Part shown: in pieces, positions 55,250 through 64,000 of the stretch
Numbering within the stretch: position 1 is the stretch's first letter
How the letters are laid out: each line of letters opens with the position of its first letter
Assembly: GCA_020310875.1 (NCBI GenBank)
Contig: CM035427.1
Span: forward strand, 90,492,977 to 90,556,976
Length of the DNA: 64,000 bases
From: Ceratopteris richardii
Taxonomy: Eukaryota; Streptophyta; Polypodiopsida; Polypodiales; Pteridaceae
Direction: 5' to 3'
The notes under the pieces: generated by a model
Seen by the model: the letters and a program-made list of their open reading frames with translations, nothing else
Told to the model about the DNA's origin: nothing
The model's database searches: none
Made by a program: the position numbers and the translations under genes

Positions 55250-57384
55250 TGTCGGGTTCAAATGTGGACGTGATCGCAATCCGAGTGGATCAGGTCCGGT
55301 CGTGGCACACACAGTGTATGAAGCTAGTGAGTGTTGGAAGGTCTTTGTGATAAGAATGTGAAGGTGAAGATGAAGTTGGGTATGGGGAGGAGAGATTTCA
55401 TTATTTAATTATGAAAGGAGAACATATGGATGTATGCATGATGAGAACAAAAAGAAAACCACACACATCAATCAACTTACCAAAGGAAGAATGGTCCATG
55501 AATGGAGCTTCTTATAAACTTTTGAAAATCAATTCATAAGCATGGGTTCTTGTGGATGTATGCATGATGAGAACAAAAATAAAATCACACACATGAATCA
55601 ACTTTTGAAAGGAAGAATGGTCCACGAATGGAGCTTCTTATACACTTTTGAAAATCAATTCATAAGCATAGGTTTTTGTGGGTTGTATGAATGCATGTGG
55701 GTCATGATGTAAAAAATGAATAGAAAATTATTCTCTCAACCTTAATGGGTCATCCTCACTGGTTGAACGCAATATTGCAGAGCCTTCTCACACATAGAAA
55801 GAGATAGAAGGTGACATGTAAAAACATATAAGAGACAAAGAGATATGAGACATGAGACATAAATTAGAAGATATTTGTATGACAAACATATACATGAATG
55901 TTGTGAAACATCAAGCTAAGCATTCTACTGGTCAAAGGTGGTCCGCACGACCCTCTCACCATGACAGTTCAACCGAATGTCACACTTAAGAGGATAGGTC
56001 CCACTTCATTGACCCTATGTCTTTCTAGGATTGTAATGTGTTTCTAAAGAAGTCTAAGACACATAAAACCAGATCAAACTCACTCACACACTCCACTGAG
56101 GGTAAGCAAAGAAAGAGAAACTAGGTTTATGAGCCTATCCTAGAGAGGAAGTCTAAAAATTAAATCTAGGAACTATGCTCTTACTAGCCCACCTTGGATC
56201 CTCACATGCTCAACTGAGGGTGATCATCTCAAGGAAACCATGTGCTAGCAAGGGCCCTATGGATGCCTAACAATGATGCTCTAGGAGTTTGGAGGGGGCT
56301 TTATATAGTTTTTTGAATGAATTTGGGCCCTTGGATCTAGAGAAATCAACTCTCAACCCTAAGATCAGCTTCTTTTGATTACAACCATTGGATTTATCAA
56401 ATGGATGGTTAGGATTGGTTCTTTACATGATATCTAGGGCAAAGGGGAGGAAAATAGGCGCCTTCATTCTCCACCATTGGATCTGGGGCTGTTCTAGACC
56501 GTTGGATCAGTGCTGACATCAATTTGGATAAGATAAGCTACTATTTTTGGACAAACTCTATATTATTGATCTTTGATCATCAAAAAAGGTTTATCTGATG
56601 AAAAAACTCGTGGATCCTCCTTGCTTTATGCTTTAATGCATCTCCACCCTTGAATATGAGCTCATCTTGATCATACAACATGGTTCAATCATTGTTTGCC
56701 ATGTGCTAGCCCTTCAAGCCTTCAATTTCTTATTTTAGGAAACTGCGATGACCTTGAAAAATGGATTTTGTGCTCTTTGATCCTTCAAATATCCTTTGAT
56801 GAAAATGAAAATTTGTAGGGCTATGTTTTGAAAGGTCTTCTTTAGGAATATGCATAAATAACTCCCATCTGAAGTCCCTTGTATAAGTTTGACTACATTT
56901 GGAAGCTTCCAAGGTGGCATTAAGGTGTCTAGGAAGCTCTGATAGCCTTGAAACTTTGTACAAATATGTAGCCTCATATGTTCTTTATAGATGCCAAACC
57001 ATATGGCTAATGAAAATTCCTATACAAGATTTTGTAGGGTCTAAGTGGAAAAATTACATTTTTTACAAAATGCACATTGCATATCAATGTGCTAGAAAAT
57101 CCATTTTCATGTGAAATTCAGGCTATAGACTGCCTTTGATAGGCTTTACAAGTATATGAATTTTCATGTGATTTGGAGACATTGAAATTTTTGCCCTAAT
57201 TTCCAAAGTTTGACCAGCTTTGACCGCTACCCAAGATTTGCTTGATTTCTTCCAAAGTTTGCATGTGAACTCCCTTTGACATCCTTGATGCATCTTGGAA
57301 TTCTCAAGGAATTCTGGCCACCTTCACCGAATGTGTTTCCTATAGGCCTTCATGAACGAGAGAGGAGAGAAAATCTCGACGACA
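55250..57384 (-). repeat. LTR-E (GypB-related), about 2.1 kb
   Basis: In plus coordinates it runs TGTCGGGTTCAAATG to CTCGACGACA, with 5-bp inverted ends TGTCG/CGACA. The right border is exact: Cop3 RT coding (K-H-N-D-D-G) resumes at 57385. Gag lies immediately inside. Its sequence does not resemble LTR-F at the other end of the element. It includes a 126-bp tandem duplication (55428-55679). No other coding sequence is seen. Confidence 0.7.
55428..55679. repeat. 126-bp tandem duplication in LTR-E
   Basis: 55428-55553 and 55554-55679 are near-identical (both start GGATGTATGCATGATGAGAA and contain GGAAGAATGGTCCA). The start of a partial third unit follows (GGTTGTATGAATGCATG). Confidence 0.9.
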
Positions 57385-57620
57385 CCATCATCATTGTGCT
57401 TTACCTTGTAGAACCACTTGCAGCCTATGGGTTTCCTTCCTTGCAGCAATGGAACCAACTTCCATGTTTCATTTCCATAAAGTGCAGCCATCTCCTCATC
57501 CATGGCTTTCACCCAATCTGCATTTCCAATTGCATCTTCAAAACAAGAAGGTTGAGAATCTTGTATTACCTTGGTCATGTACGTATAATGACGAGCCATG
57601 TAATTATCATACGTCAATTA
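57385..57620 (-). pseudogene. Cop3 RT N-terminus
   Basis: On the minus strand: FEDAIGNADWVKAMDEEMAA, YGNETWKLVPLLQGRKPIGC, KWFYKVKHNDDG. This is the start of Copia RT. The reading past 57384 (V-V-E-I-F-S) is LTR-E sequence, so the catalytic part is absent. Confidence 0.88.
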
Positions 57621-58300
57621 TTGCGCTGAATTCTACATCCACCTCGATCTTCTTGGTCCTATGTCACTTCTCCTTGTATCATCTACATGTGCCTTTCTTA
57701 CTCCTCGAGTCTTCAAAGAGGGCAATCAAAGTTCCTCATCAAGGCTCTTTTCTGAACTGTTTGAATCTCAATCAATGTCTTCAAAACCTGTAGATGTTTT
57801 ACTACCATCAAAAAGCTTTTCTTTACCTTTCTTTGATGTAGTTGATGAATTTGTTGGACTAAAATTTCCACGCAATCTTCCACTCCATGGATTTGAATTG
57901 GAAATATTGCTTGGTGACGCATAATGTCCACTCAAAACTTGAGATTCTACACTTGATTTTTCAGCATTTCCTTTATCATTTGAGTCAAGATCAAGTCCTT
58001 CTTTGGCATCTGCATAGAATCTTGACATTTAATTAAGCACCACATCTCTAGTTTCTTCATTTGTTGTGTGAGTGGATTATAACATTTATATCTCTTTTGC
58101 TCAAGGGAGTATCCAATGAAGATACATTTTTCGGGGTTTGGATCAAGCTTCATCCTCAACTCATTTGGAACATGTACATATGCAATATAGCCAAATACTT
58201 TCATATGTGATAAGTTTGTCTTTTTATATGTAAACTTCTTTTCAGGTATAACTTGATGTACAACAACAGTTGGAGTCATGTTCATGATATACAATAGAGT
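57621..58300 (-). pseudogene. Cop3 integrase C-terminus and linker
   Basis: The minus strand from 58294 carries TPTVVVHQVIPEKKFTYKKT, M-K-V-F-G-Y-I-A-Y-V-H-V-P, KLDPNPEKCIFIGYSLEQKR, then a linker with two overlapping frames (SNPWSGRLRGNFSPTNSSTT). The F-I-G-Y motif is the usual end of Copia integrase. Frameshifts near 58030 and 58290. Confidence 0.8.
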
Positions 58301-59230
58301 GCACAGCTTCTACCCAATAATAGTGACGCATTTTCTTTCCACCCATCAAGGCTCTTGCTATTTTTGCCATATGTCTATTTTTGCATTCAACAATGACATT
58401 ATGTTGTGGTGTGTACCTACATGAAAACTATCATCGAATTCCATGAATTTTTAGAAATCTATTGAACTCATTTGACATGTATTCACCTCCTCCATCATAT
58501 CTTAATGTCTAAATATACTTCCTTCTCTGCTTTTCCACCATAATCTTAACATTATGGAAGTGAGGGAATACCTCACTTTTCTCTTTCTTGAAATATACCC
58601 ATACTTTCCTTGTATGATCATCAATGAAAGTAACATAAAACCTACAGCCGCCCATTGATGTGGTCTTTGTAGGACCCAAAAATATGTATGTACTATTTCT
58701 AGCACATTCTCACTGACATGTTTATCATGCGCAAATGATGCACTTGATTGTTTACCAAATTGACATGTTGCACATACGTTTTGCATATCTGCAACCTTGA
58801 AATTTGGTAGTCCATTGACAATCTCCTTTGATTGCATCAATTTGAGTCTCTCCAAATTTGCATGTCCAATTCATTTGTGCTAGATCTCTATATCAGCAAT
58901 AACTCGTTGAACTTTTTCAAACATGGTTACATTCATTTTAGGAATTTTCACATTTAAGGTGAACATCCTACCCACTTTGTTTCCTTTGGCAATCAATCGT
59001 CCATCATGTTTGTGCTCTTCTACATATGACCCATCAGCATTGAACCTGACTTGTGATCCCTGGTCAACCATTTGTCCAAGAAAAACAAGATTCTTTGTTA
59101 TATTTGGAACATGCAACACATCAGCAAGATGTTTTACCTTCTTGTCCTCCATAGATAGTGTAATGTTTCTTGTATGCTTGATAGGATGTGATATGTCATT
59201 GCCTATTTCAACATATATAGGAACGGGCTA
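58301..59230 (-). pseudogene. Cop3 GAG-pre-integrase and integrase core
   Basis: On the minus strand: MEDKKVKHLADVLHVPNITK, NLVFLGQMVDQGSQVRFNAD, then MERLKLMQSKEIVNGLPNFK and N-V-C-A-T-C-Q-F-G-K-Q (the Cys pair of HHCC), ENVLEIVHTYFW (core start, Asp replaced) and G-F-M-L-L-S-L-M-I-I. The rest of the core is readable only in pieces (F-M-E-F-D-D-S-F near 58440 is degenerate), with stops near 58505 and 58860. Confidence 0.78.
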
Positions 59231-59645
59231 TTTCTCCAAACTAGTAAACCATTCTCCATGACTTGACATGTAGTTTGAAGCACCTGAATCAACATACTAT
59301 AAATTACGATTCGATTTTGAAACATCGACAGACATTGTATTCATCATGTGGTGTTGGACCATGAACAACTTCTCAAAATCATCTACACTTATGGGTGCAT
59401 AGTTGTTTTGTTGCCTTTGATTATTTTGATTCTTCGACCTGCAATCATGTTCAAAGTGCCTAGGTTTACCACAATTCTAGCATCCTTTACTGTCATTACT
59501 TGAATCATTTTTTTGGAAATTCTTATAGCCTCCTTGGCTCCCCTACCTCGAAATTGTCCTCTATCTGCAACATGATTCTGATGTTGACCTTGGTCTTGGT
59601 TGCTATTTCTTTTTCCACTGAAACTGCTACCTCTACCACTTCATG
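59231..59645 (-). pseudogene. Cop3 nucleocapsid and protease
   Basis: On the minus strand: an Arg/Gly-rich stretch, a zinc knuckle C-W-N-C-G-K-P-R-H-F-E-H-D-C near 59485-59440, then N-N-Y-A-P-I-S-V-D-D-F-E-K-L and a protease motif Y-V-D-S-G-A-S-N-Y-M near 59300-59270, with Asp-Ser-Gly intact. A TAG precedes Y-V-D-S-G. There is one frameshift between the Gly-rich stretch and the knuckle. Confidence 0.8.
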
Positions 59646-59659
59646 TGCCATATTAGAAT

Positions 59660-59945
59660 ACCTACTTAGAAATTCAAAAGGATGCAAAGTGGACTCACAA
59701 CAAATTCAAAAGGAGATGTTGCATTCACAACAAATTCAAAAGGATGCAAAGTGGACTCTTCAAAAGATGGAGATAAAAAGAAGAAGGACAAAAAGAAGTT
59801 CAAGGGAGACTATTTCTACTGTAAGAAGAAAGGCCATAGAATTCAACATTGTCACATCAAGAAGGAAGAAGAGAAGAATGGCTCTTGAAAAGGTGGCAAT
59901 GGCAAGGAGTCTATGAACACTATAGAAACAGAGCTTGAGTTATTT
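59660..59945 (+). pseudogene. Cop4 nucleocapsid with local tandem repeat
   Basis: Two copies of TTCAAAAGGATGCAAAGTGGACTC flank a variant containing GAGATGTTGCATTC (59672-59760), each joined by ACAACAAATTCAAAAGG. The frame reads T-T-N-S-K-G repeats, then KKKKDKKKFKGDYFYCKKKG, with a zinc knuckle C-K-K-K-G-H-R-I-Q-H-C near 59819-59851. The first Cys pair reads Y-F-Y-C, so one Cys is lost. Confidence 0.75.
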
Positions 59946-59989
59946 TTATGATAGAGGCGGTATGCTCCTCAGCTGAAGATTTAGGATAG

Positions 59990-61170
59990 ATGATTGAGTG
60001 TTGGACAATGGTGCTTTGCATCACATTATGAGCAGAAAAGACCTTTACAGTTCCTTATAGCCTCTAAAGGAAATCATCACAATAAATTAGGCAATAATTC
60101 AAGATACCCTATAGAGGGAAAAGGTATGATTTCTTTTATTAATTCTAATGGAGATTTGAGAAATCTTTCAAATGATTTGTATGTTCCATAAATCAAATGA
60201 AAATTGCTTTCAATAGCTTCTATAACTCTTTAAGGTCATGAAGTATCATTCAATAAGACAGAAACCAAGATTATAAGGAGGGACAGTCTGTGTGAGTTGT
60301 CTGCTCTTACAAACACTACAAGTGTGGGCACAAGCAAGCTACGGCATGAGAGATTCTACCACATGAGTGCATGTACTAAAGGAGATGCATGGGAAGGGTA
60401 TCATTGCAGACCTACCATCGATTGCAGAGACAAAGGAACCATGTGAAGCTTACATGATGGTCAAGCAAGAGAGGAATGTGTTTCCACAAGAAAGCAAGAA
60501 CAGATCAAGCTATCCTCTTGAGTTGATGCATGTTGACTTGTGAAAAAAAAATGCTTACATAGGCCTTAGGAGGATCTTCCTACTTCATGTTACTCATTGA
60601 TGACTATAGCAGGGAGATGCAGGTGTACTTCCTTTGTGATAAGGCTCAAGTTTTGGGTAAATTTAAAGAATGAATTTAGCTTGTTGATATTGAAATAGGG
60701 AAGAAGATGAAGAAATTTGGGATATATGATGGTGGTGAGTATACAAGATTTCTGCAAGACTAAAGGAATCACGCATCAACTCACAGTGGCACATAGCCCT
60801 CAATAAAACAGTGTTGCAAAATGTCAAAATCAAACCATCATGGAGATAGCAAGGTGCATGTTGAAGGGGAAGGGTTTTCCAAATCAATTTTGGGCAAAGG
60901 CTATCAACATTTTTTTCTACATCTTAAATTGAAGTTACACTAAGGCACTTGATGGAAAGAATCCGCAAGAGGCCTGCACTGGCAAAAAGACATTTGTTTC
61001 CCATTTCAAAGTATTTAGAAGTGAATGTTATGTACATGTTCAAGATAGAGAGAGAAAAAGGCTTCAACCAAAAAGCATGAAATTTATATTTTTAGGTTAC
61101 AATGAGTATAAGAAGGCTTACAAGCTTTATGACCTTGAGGCTAAGAAGATCATAGCAAGTCGCAATGCGG
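59990..61170 (+). pseudogene. Cop4 protease and integrase
   Basis: The protease remnant W-x-L-D-N-G-A-L-H-H-I-M (Asp-Asn-Gly) lies near 60000-60035, then GNNSRYPIEGKGMISFINSN. HHCC remnant near 60340-60450. The core shows L-L-I-D-D-Y-S-R near 60594 and D-G-G-E-Y near 60730-60745. Near 60795-60830 comes H-S-P-Q-stop-N-S-V-A-K, where the consensus is PQQNGVAE, so TAA replaces Gln. MEIARCMLKGKGFPNQFWAK and KIIASRNAVF complete the integrase end. Frames change repeatedly. Confidence 0.75.
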
Positions 61171-62330
61171 TGTTTTAGGAGGAGAAACCACATGCAATGG
61201 AGGAGGAAAAGAGAGCTTCCACCTTCTCATCAGGCAAAGGGGGAATCCACTATGAACCTATCCCAAGAGTTATCCCTTCTACACAAGAGAAGGAAGAATC
61301 ATCTTCAAATGATGAGTCTAAAAGTCACCGGCCTGTCACCACCCAAGTGGAAAAGTCATTGCCATGTTGGGTGAGGCAACTCTATGATTCTACACACCCC
61401 ATCCCATAGTCACTAGATCAGGTTGCAGATGGACCAAGGCAATCACAAAGAATAGAGAAGTAGAGACCGACAAGCACCCATATTCTAAATATAGCCTTGG
61501 TGGCTCAGCTCGTTCAAGAACAAGCAAAGGAACCAACCAAGGTGGAAGAGCCACTCCACTATCTGAATTGGAGGCTATCATGCAAATAGAATACAACAAT
61601 ATCATGAAGAATGGAACTTGGGAGCTAGTGGATCAACCCCCTATGTGCAAAATCCTTGGCTCCAAGTGGGTATAGAAGCTAAAGTACAAGGTTGATGGTA
61701 CTTTGGAGAAGCACAAAACAAGAATTGTTGCATAGCGCCACTCATAAGTTGAAGGGATTTACTTTTGTGAATATTTGCATCGCTTGCAAAGATGAATACT
61801 ACTTGAGTAGTCCTAGTTGTGGTTGTGAACGATGTCTAGTCTATCACATGGATGTCAAATTAGTATTCCTAAATGGAGACATCAAGGAGGAGTTATATGT
61901 GTCTCAATCACTAGGGTTTAAGGCTCCTCATCTAGAGAACAAGGTAATCTAAACTAAAGAAAGGCATTATATGGTTGAAAAGCCCCTAGAACATGGTACC
62001 AATGCATATATGAGTATGTCTTGCATCTAGGTTTCAAAAGATGTGCTTTTGATGCTAACTTGTATGTTCTAAAGAGATGAGGGAAGATCATTGTGATTGT
62101 ACTCTATGTAGATGACCTTGTGATTATAAGAAACGATGATGCTCTTCTTCAACAAAAGAAAGATGCCCAAACTTTAGAATTTGAAATGATAGATATGGGC
62201 TTATTGCATTATTTCTTAGGCTTTGAAGTATGGCAAGAACTAGGGAAGATTTTCATCTCTCAACCAAAGTATGCAAGATAGATTTTCAAGGCATTCGACA
62301 TGGAGGATTGAAAGGAGATTTCTACACCTA
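61171..62330 (+). pseudogene. Cop4 linker and reverse transcriptase
   Basis: A charged linker (61170-61560) precedes RT: M-K-N-G-T-W-E-L-V-D-Q-P near 61605, S-K-W-V-stop-K-L-K-Y-K-V-D-G near 61660 (TAG, Tyr usually), MDVKLVFLNGDIKEELYVSQ near 61850, then L-Y-V-D-D-L-V-I near 62102-62125 (catalytic box intact) and MIDMGLLHYFLGFEVWQE near 62190. A frameshift near 61950-61990 disrupts A-L-Y-G-L-K (readable as A-L-Y-G-x-K-A-P-R-T-W in pieces). Confidence 0.8.
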
Positions 62331-62800
62331 TGGAGGTCAACACAAAATTATCTATTGAATATACTTCGCCTCTAGTAGATATTGGAAGATACATGAAACT
62401 AGTTGGAGGTTTCATCTAGTTGTGCAATAGCAAACCGGATATCTCTTATGTTGTTGGAGTAGTAAGATAAGCCTTGCCAAACAAGGCAAGCATGTAGATA
62501 CTCAGCTATGTGAAATGAATCATTGATTATAGTATTCTCTATGAAGAAGGATCTTCTTAGGAGGCTGCGAGATGGAAGTGTGGCAACCAAAGTTGCATGC
62601 CCATTGCCAAGAATCTTGTTTTTCATGCACATGTCAATTATGTGTTTTAGTTGATCAAGGACCGGGTCTTGGAGATAAGTTATTTTCAACCTGAAGAAAA
62701 TAGAGCTAACATCTTCACGAAGGCTCTTGGGAGAGAGAATCTTCATCAAATTTTTCCAAAGCTTGGCATTCAATCAAGGAGGTAGTTCACCGCAGGGTGT
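62331..62800 (+). pseudogene. Cop4 RT end and truncated RNase H
   Basis: Pieces include LVGGFI, N-S-K-P-D-I-S-Y-V-V-G-V-V, Y-S-I-L-Y-E-E-G-S-S and finally N-L-V-F-H-A-H-V-N-Y-V, L-E-I-S-Y-F-Q-P-E-E-N-R-A-N-I-F-T-K-A-L-G. The middle of RNase H (including the first catalytic Asp region) is missing. Multiple stops. Confidence 0.72.
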
Positions 62801-62814
62801 ACATTGAGGTGGGG
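62801..62814 (+). other. Cop4 polypurine tract
   Basis: TTGAGGTGGGG immediately precedes TGTTGAATAT. This is the common Copia polypurine layout. Confidence 0.75.
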
Positions 62815-63117
62815 TGTTGAATATACTCAATACTCCACCCTCAAGTGAACACAAATGATCCATGGTGCTCTAAGTTTTAAGGACCCCATTATGAGGAGAA
62901 GCCATTGTGAGATCCAAGTATTCGTGGAACCCTAACTTCCAAGTTAGATGATGTCTATGTGTGATCGTTGATGGTAACATATGATTTTTGTGAGCCTAAC
63001 CATTAGGTTAGGTAGGAAATAAACTTTTGGATCATTGACTTGCCATTCAAGGCAAAAATAAAGGCGTTGTGGTGCCACATGGTTTCCCCATAGAACCTTA
63101 ATGGGGGGAGTGCATAC
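62815..63117 (+). repeat. Cop4 3' LTR (end probably truncated)
   Basis: It starts TGTTGAATATACTCAATAC after the PPT. It ends at the Cop1 LTR border (63118) with ...AGTGCATAC, without the expected TG...CA terminus, so a few bases or more may be missing. No partner LTR is in the window. Confidence 0.7.
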
Positions 63118-63348
63118 TGTTGGAGTTTGAGGTCTGTAAAAGCACACAAACAACACAAGGAAGAAAAAGAAGCTTGGAGCACAACACAGTACAGATTGTA
63201 TTACCAAGTGAATGCACAAAGATAAGTGAATCATTAGGGTTATAGGCATATATACAATCCGAGGTGAAAAAAACTTCCTAAAGAGGGAAAAAAGTGCATC
63301 AACAATCCTTAGTGTGTTCACACACATCACTATCGAAATATATCAACA
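63118..63348 (-). repeat. Cop1 3' LTR (second minus-strand copy)
   Basis: In plus coordinates it runs TGTTGGAGTTTGAGG to AAATATATCAACA. It is the same family as 28907-29177 but has only one 21-bp unit. A minus-strand polypurine tract (CTCCTAGGGAAGATT) follows at 63349-63365. Confidence 0.88.
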
Positions 63349-63365
63349 AATCTTCCCTAGGAGTG

Positions 63366-64000
63366 ATGTGGTGAACAAGGCGTTGGCACTCATGTATAAG
63401 GAAGTGTCAAGCTATGTGGTAAAAGATCATTCCACAAAAGGAAGTAAGCCAAAAGCATTGTAAAAAGCTTCAAAGTTATCCCTAGGTAGAGCCTTTGTGA
63501 AAAGCTCTACAACATTATCCTATGTGGGCACATATGCCAAACTAATCTCTCCAGTAGAGAACATCTCCCTCACATAATGATATTGCACCTTAATGTGCTT
63601 AGTGCGAGTTTGGAACATAGGGTTCCTTGGAATTTCCAATGCACTCTAACTCTCAACGAAGATGGTGATGTTAGAGGACTAACCAACACCCAAATCATCC
63701 AGGAGGCATATGAGCCACACACACTCTAAAAACATTTTGAAAGCTACCCTATATTCACCTTCACAACAAGAAGTGGCCATGCTTCTTGATAAACCAAGAT
63801 ATGCATGAGCTACCAAGCATGAATTAAAAACCATTGGTGGACAAACGAGTGTCATAGCAACTAGCCTAGTCTGAGTCAAATAAAGCATGTAAATCTGGTG
63901 ATAATGATCACCCCTTGGGATAAAACAATCCAAGTAGTTGGGTACCAATCAAATAGTGAAAGATGTGCTTAACCGCTTGCCAATGCTTGACACCTGGGCA
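63366..64000 (-). pseudogene. Cop1 RNase H and RT end (runs off window)
   Basis: On the minus strand: H-W-Q-A-V-K-H-I-F near 63985, MVPNYLDCFIPRGDHYHQIY, the damaged RNase H (D-S-D-x-A replaced), SLVAHAYLGLSRSMATSCCE, GEYRVAFKMFLECVW, then L-A-L-E-I-P-R-N-P-M-F and H-I-K-V-Q-Y-H-Y-V-R-E near 63605. It aligns with 16491-17119. The rest of this copy lies beyond 64000. Confidence 0.82.

Larger units (their letters stand above)
57385..59645 (-). mobile_element. Cop3: Copia fragment (minus strand)
   Basis: In element order it has the nucleocapsid region (about 59640-59440), protease (about 59310-59240), GAG-pre-integrase, integrase and RT start (57620-57385). It is cut by LTR-E at the RT motif N-D-D-G and by Cop4 at about 59645. 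No LTR of its own is present. Stops and frameshifts are frequent. Confidence 0.85.
59646..63117 (+). mobile_element. Cop4: Copia element lacking its 5' end
   Basis: The plus-strand order is nucleocapsid, protease, integrase, RT, partial RNase H, PPT (62801-62814) and 3' LTR (62815-63117, cut by a Cop1 LTR). The left edge near 59646 joins Cop3. Heavy decay with many stops and small indels marks this as an old copy. Confidence 0.82.

Overview
The window is a nested stack of LTR retrotransposons from a land-plant nuclear genome. I see no host gene, rRNA or intact tRNA gene. Evidence for a plant: Copia primer-binding sites resembling TGGTATCAGAGC (initiator Met tRNA), several Gypsy families 10-13 kb long with an extra 3' gene, and insertion of elements inside elements. 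The density, the age of the copies and the unusual GypB lineage would suit a large, repeat-rich genome such as a fern, lycophyte or gymnosperm. That is a guess from general impression, not a demonstrated assignment. Family names (Cop1-4, GypA-D) are mine.

Layout. 1-1782: plus-strand Cop1 fragment (LTR end, gag, start of the protease region). 1783-2872 and 16119-16295: one GypB protease-RT fragment, split by GypA (2873-16113, 5-bp target duplication CCTTT). 16296-29177: minus-strand Cop1 copy, split by the non-autonomous GypD element (19059-27336, 4-bp duplication ACGT). 29178-29543: older Cop1 fragment. 29544-31317: internally deleted plus-strand Cop1 copy. 31318-~36190: Cop2, 3'-truncated. 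~36190-57384: minus-strand GypB array (gag fragment, LTR-F, pol, gag, LTR-E), split by GypC (43138-53411, 4-bp duplication AGTG). 57385-~59645: Cop3, minus. ~59646-63117: Cop4, plus. 63118-64000: the 3' end of another minus-strand Cop1 copy running off the window.

The most interesting objects are GypA and GypC. GypA (13.2 kb) appears to encode two separate retropepsin domains, one before RT and one after integrase. It also has two tandem integrase-type HHCC zinc domains, a tail with four W-V-P/R-K motifs, a leader full of a palindromic minisatellite, and a huge 3' gene. GypC (10.3 kb, nearly intact) has a 3' gene of the same layout: globular N-terminal domain, low-complexity linker, long coiled coil. 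In both elements a splice-acceptor-like sequence lies just before the 3' gene's ATG, which suggests expression from a spliced subgenomic RNA.

Across the younger elements (GypA, GypC, Cop2) nearly every in-frame stop is TAG, TAA or TGA where a Gln (CAG/CAA) or Arg (CGA) codon is expected, often inside conserved motifs. Cytosine deamination explains this most simply. It is also exactly the class of stop that U-to-C RNA editing repairs in fern and hornwort organelles, so it deserves an RNA-level test.
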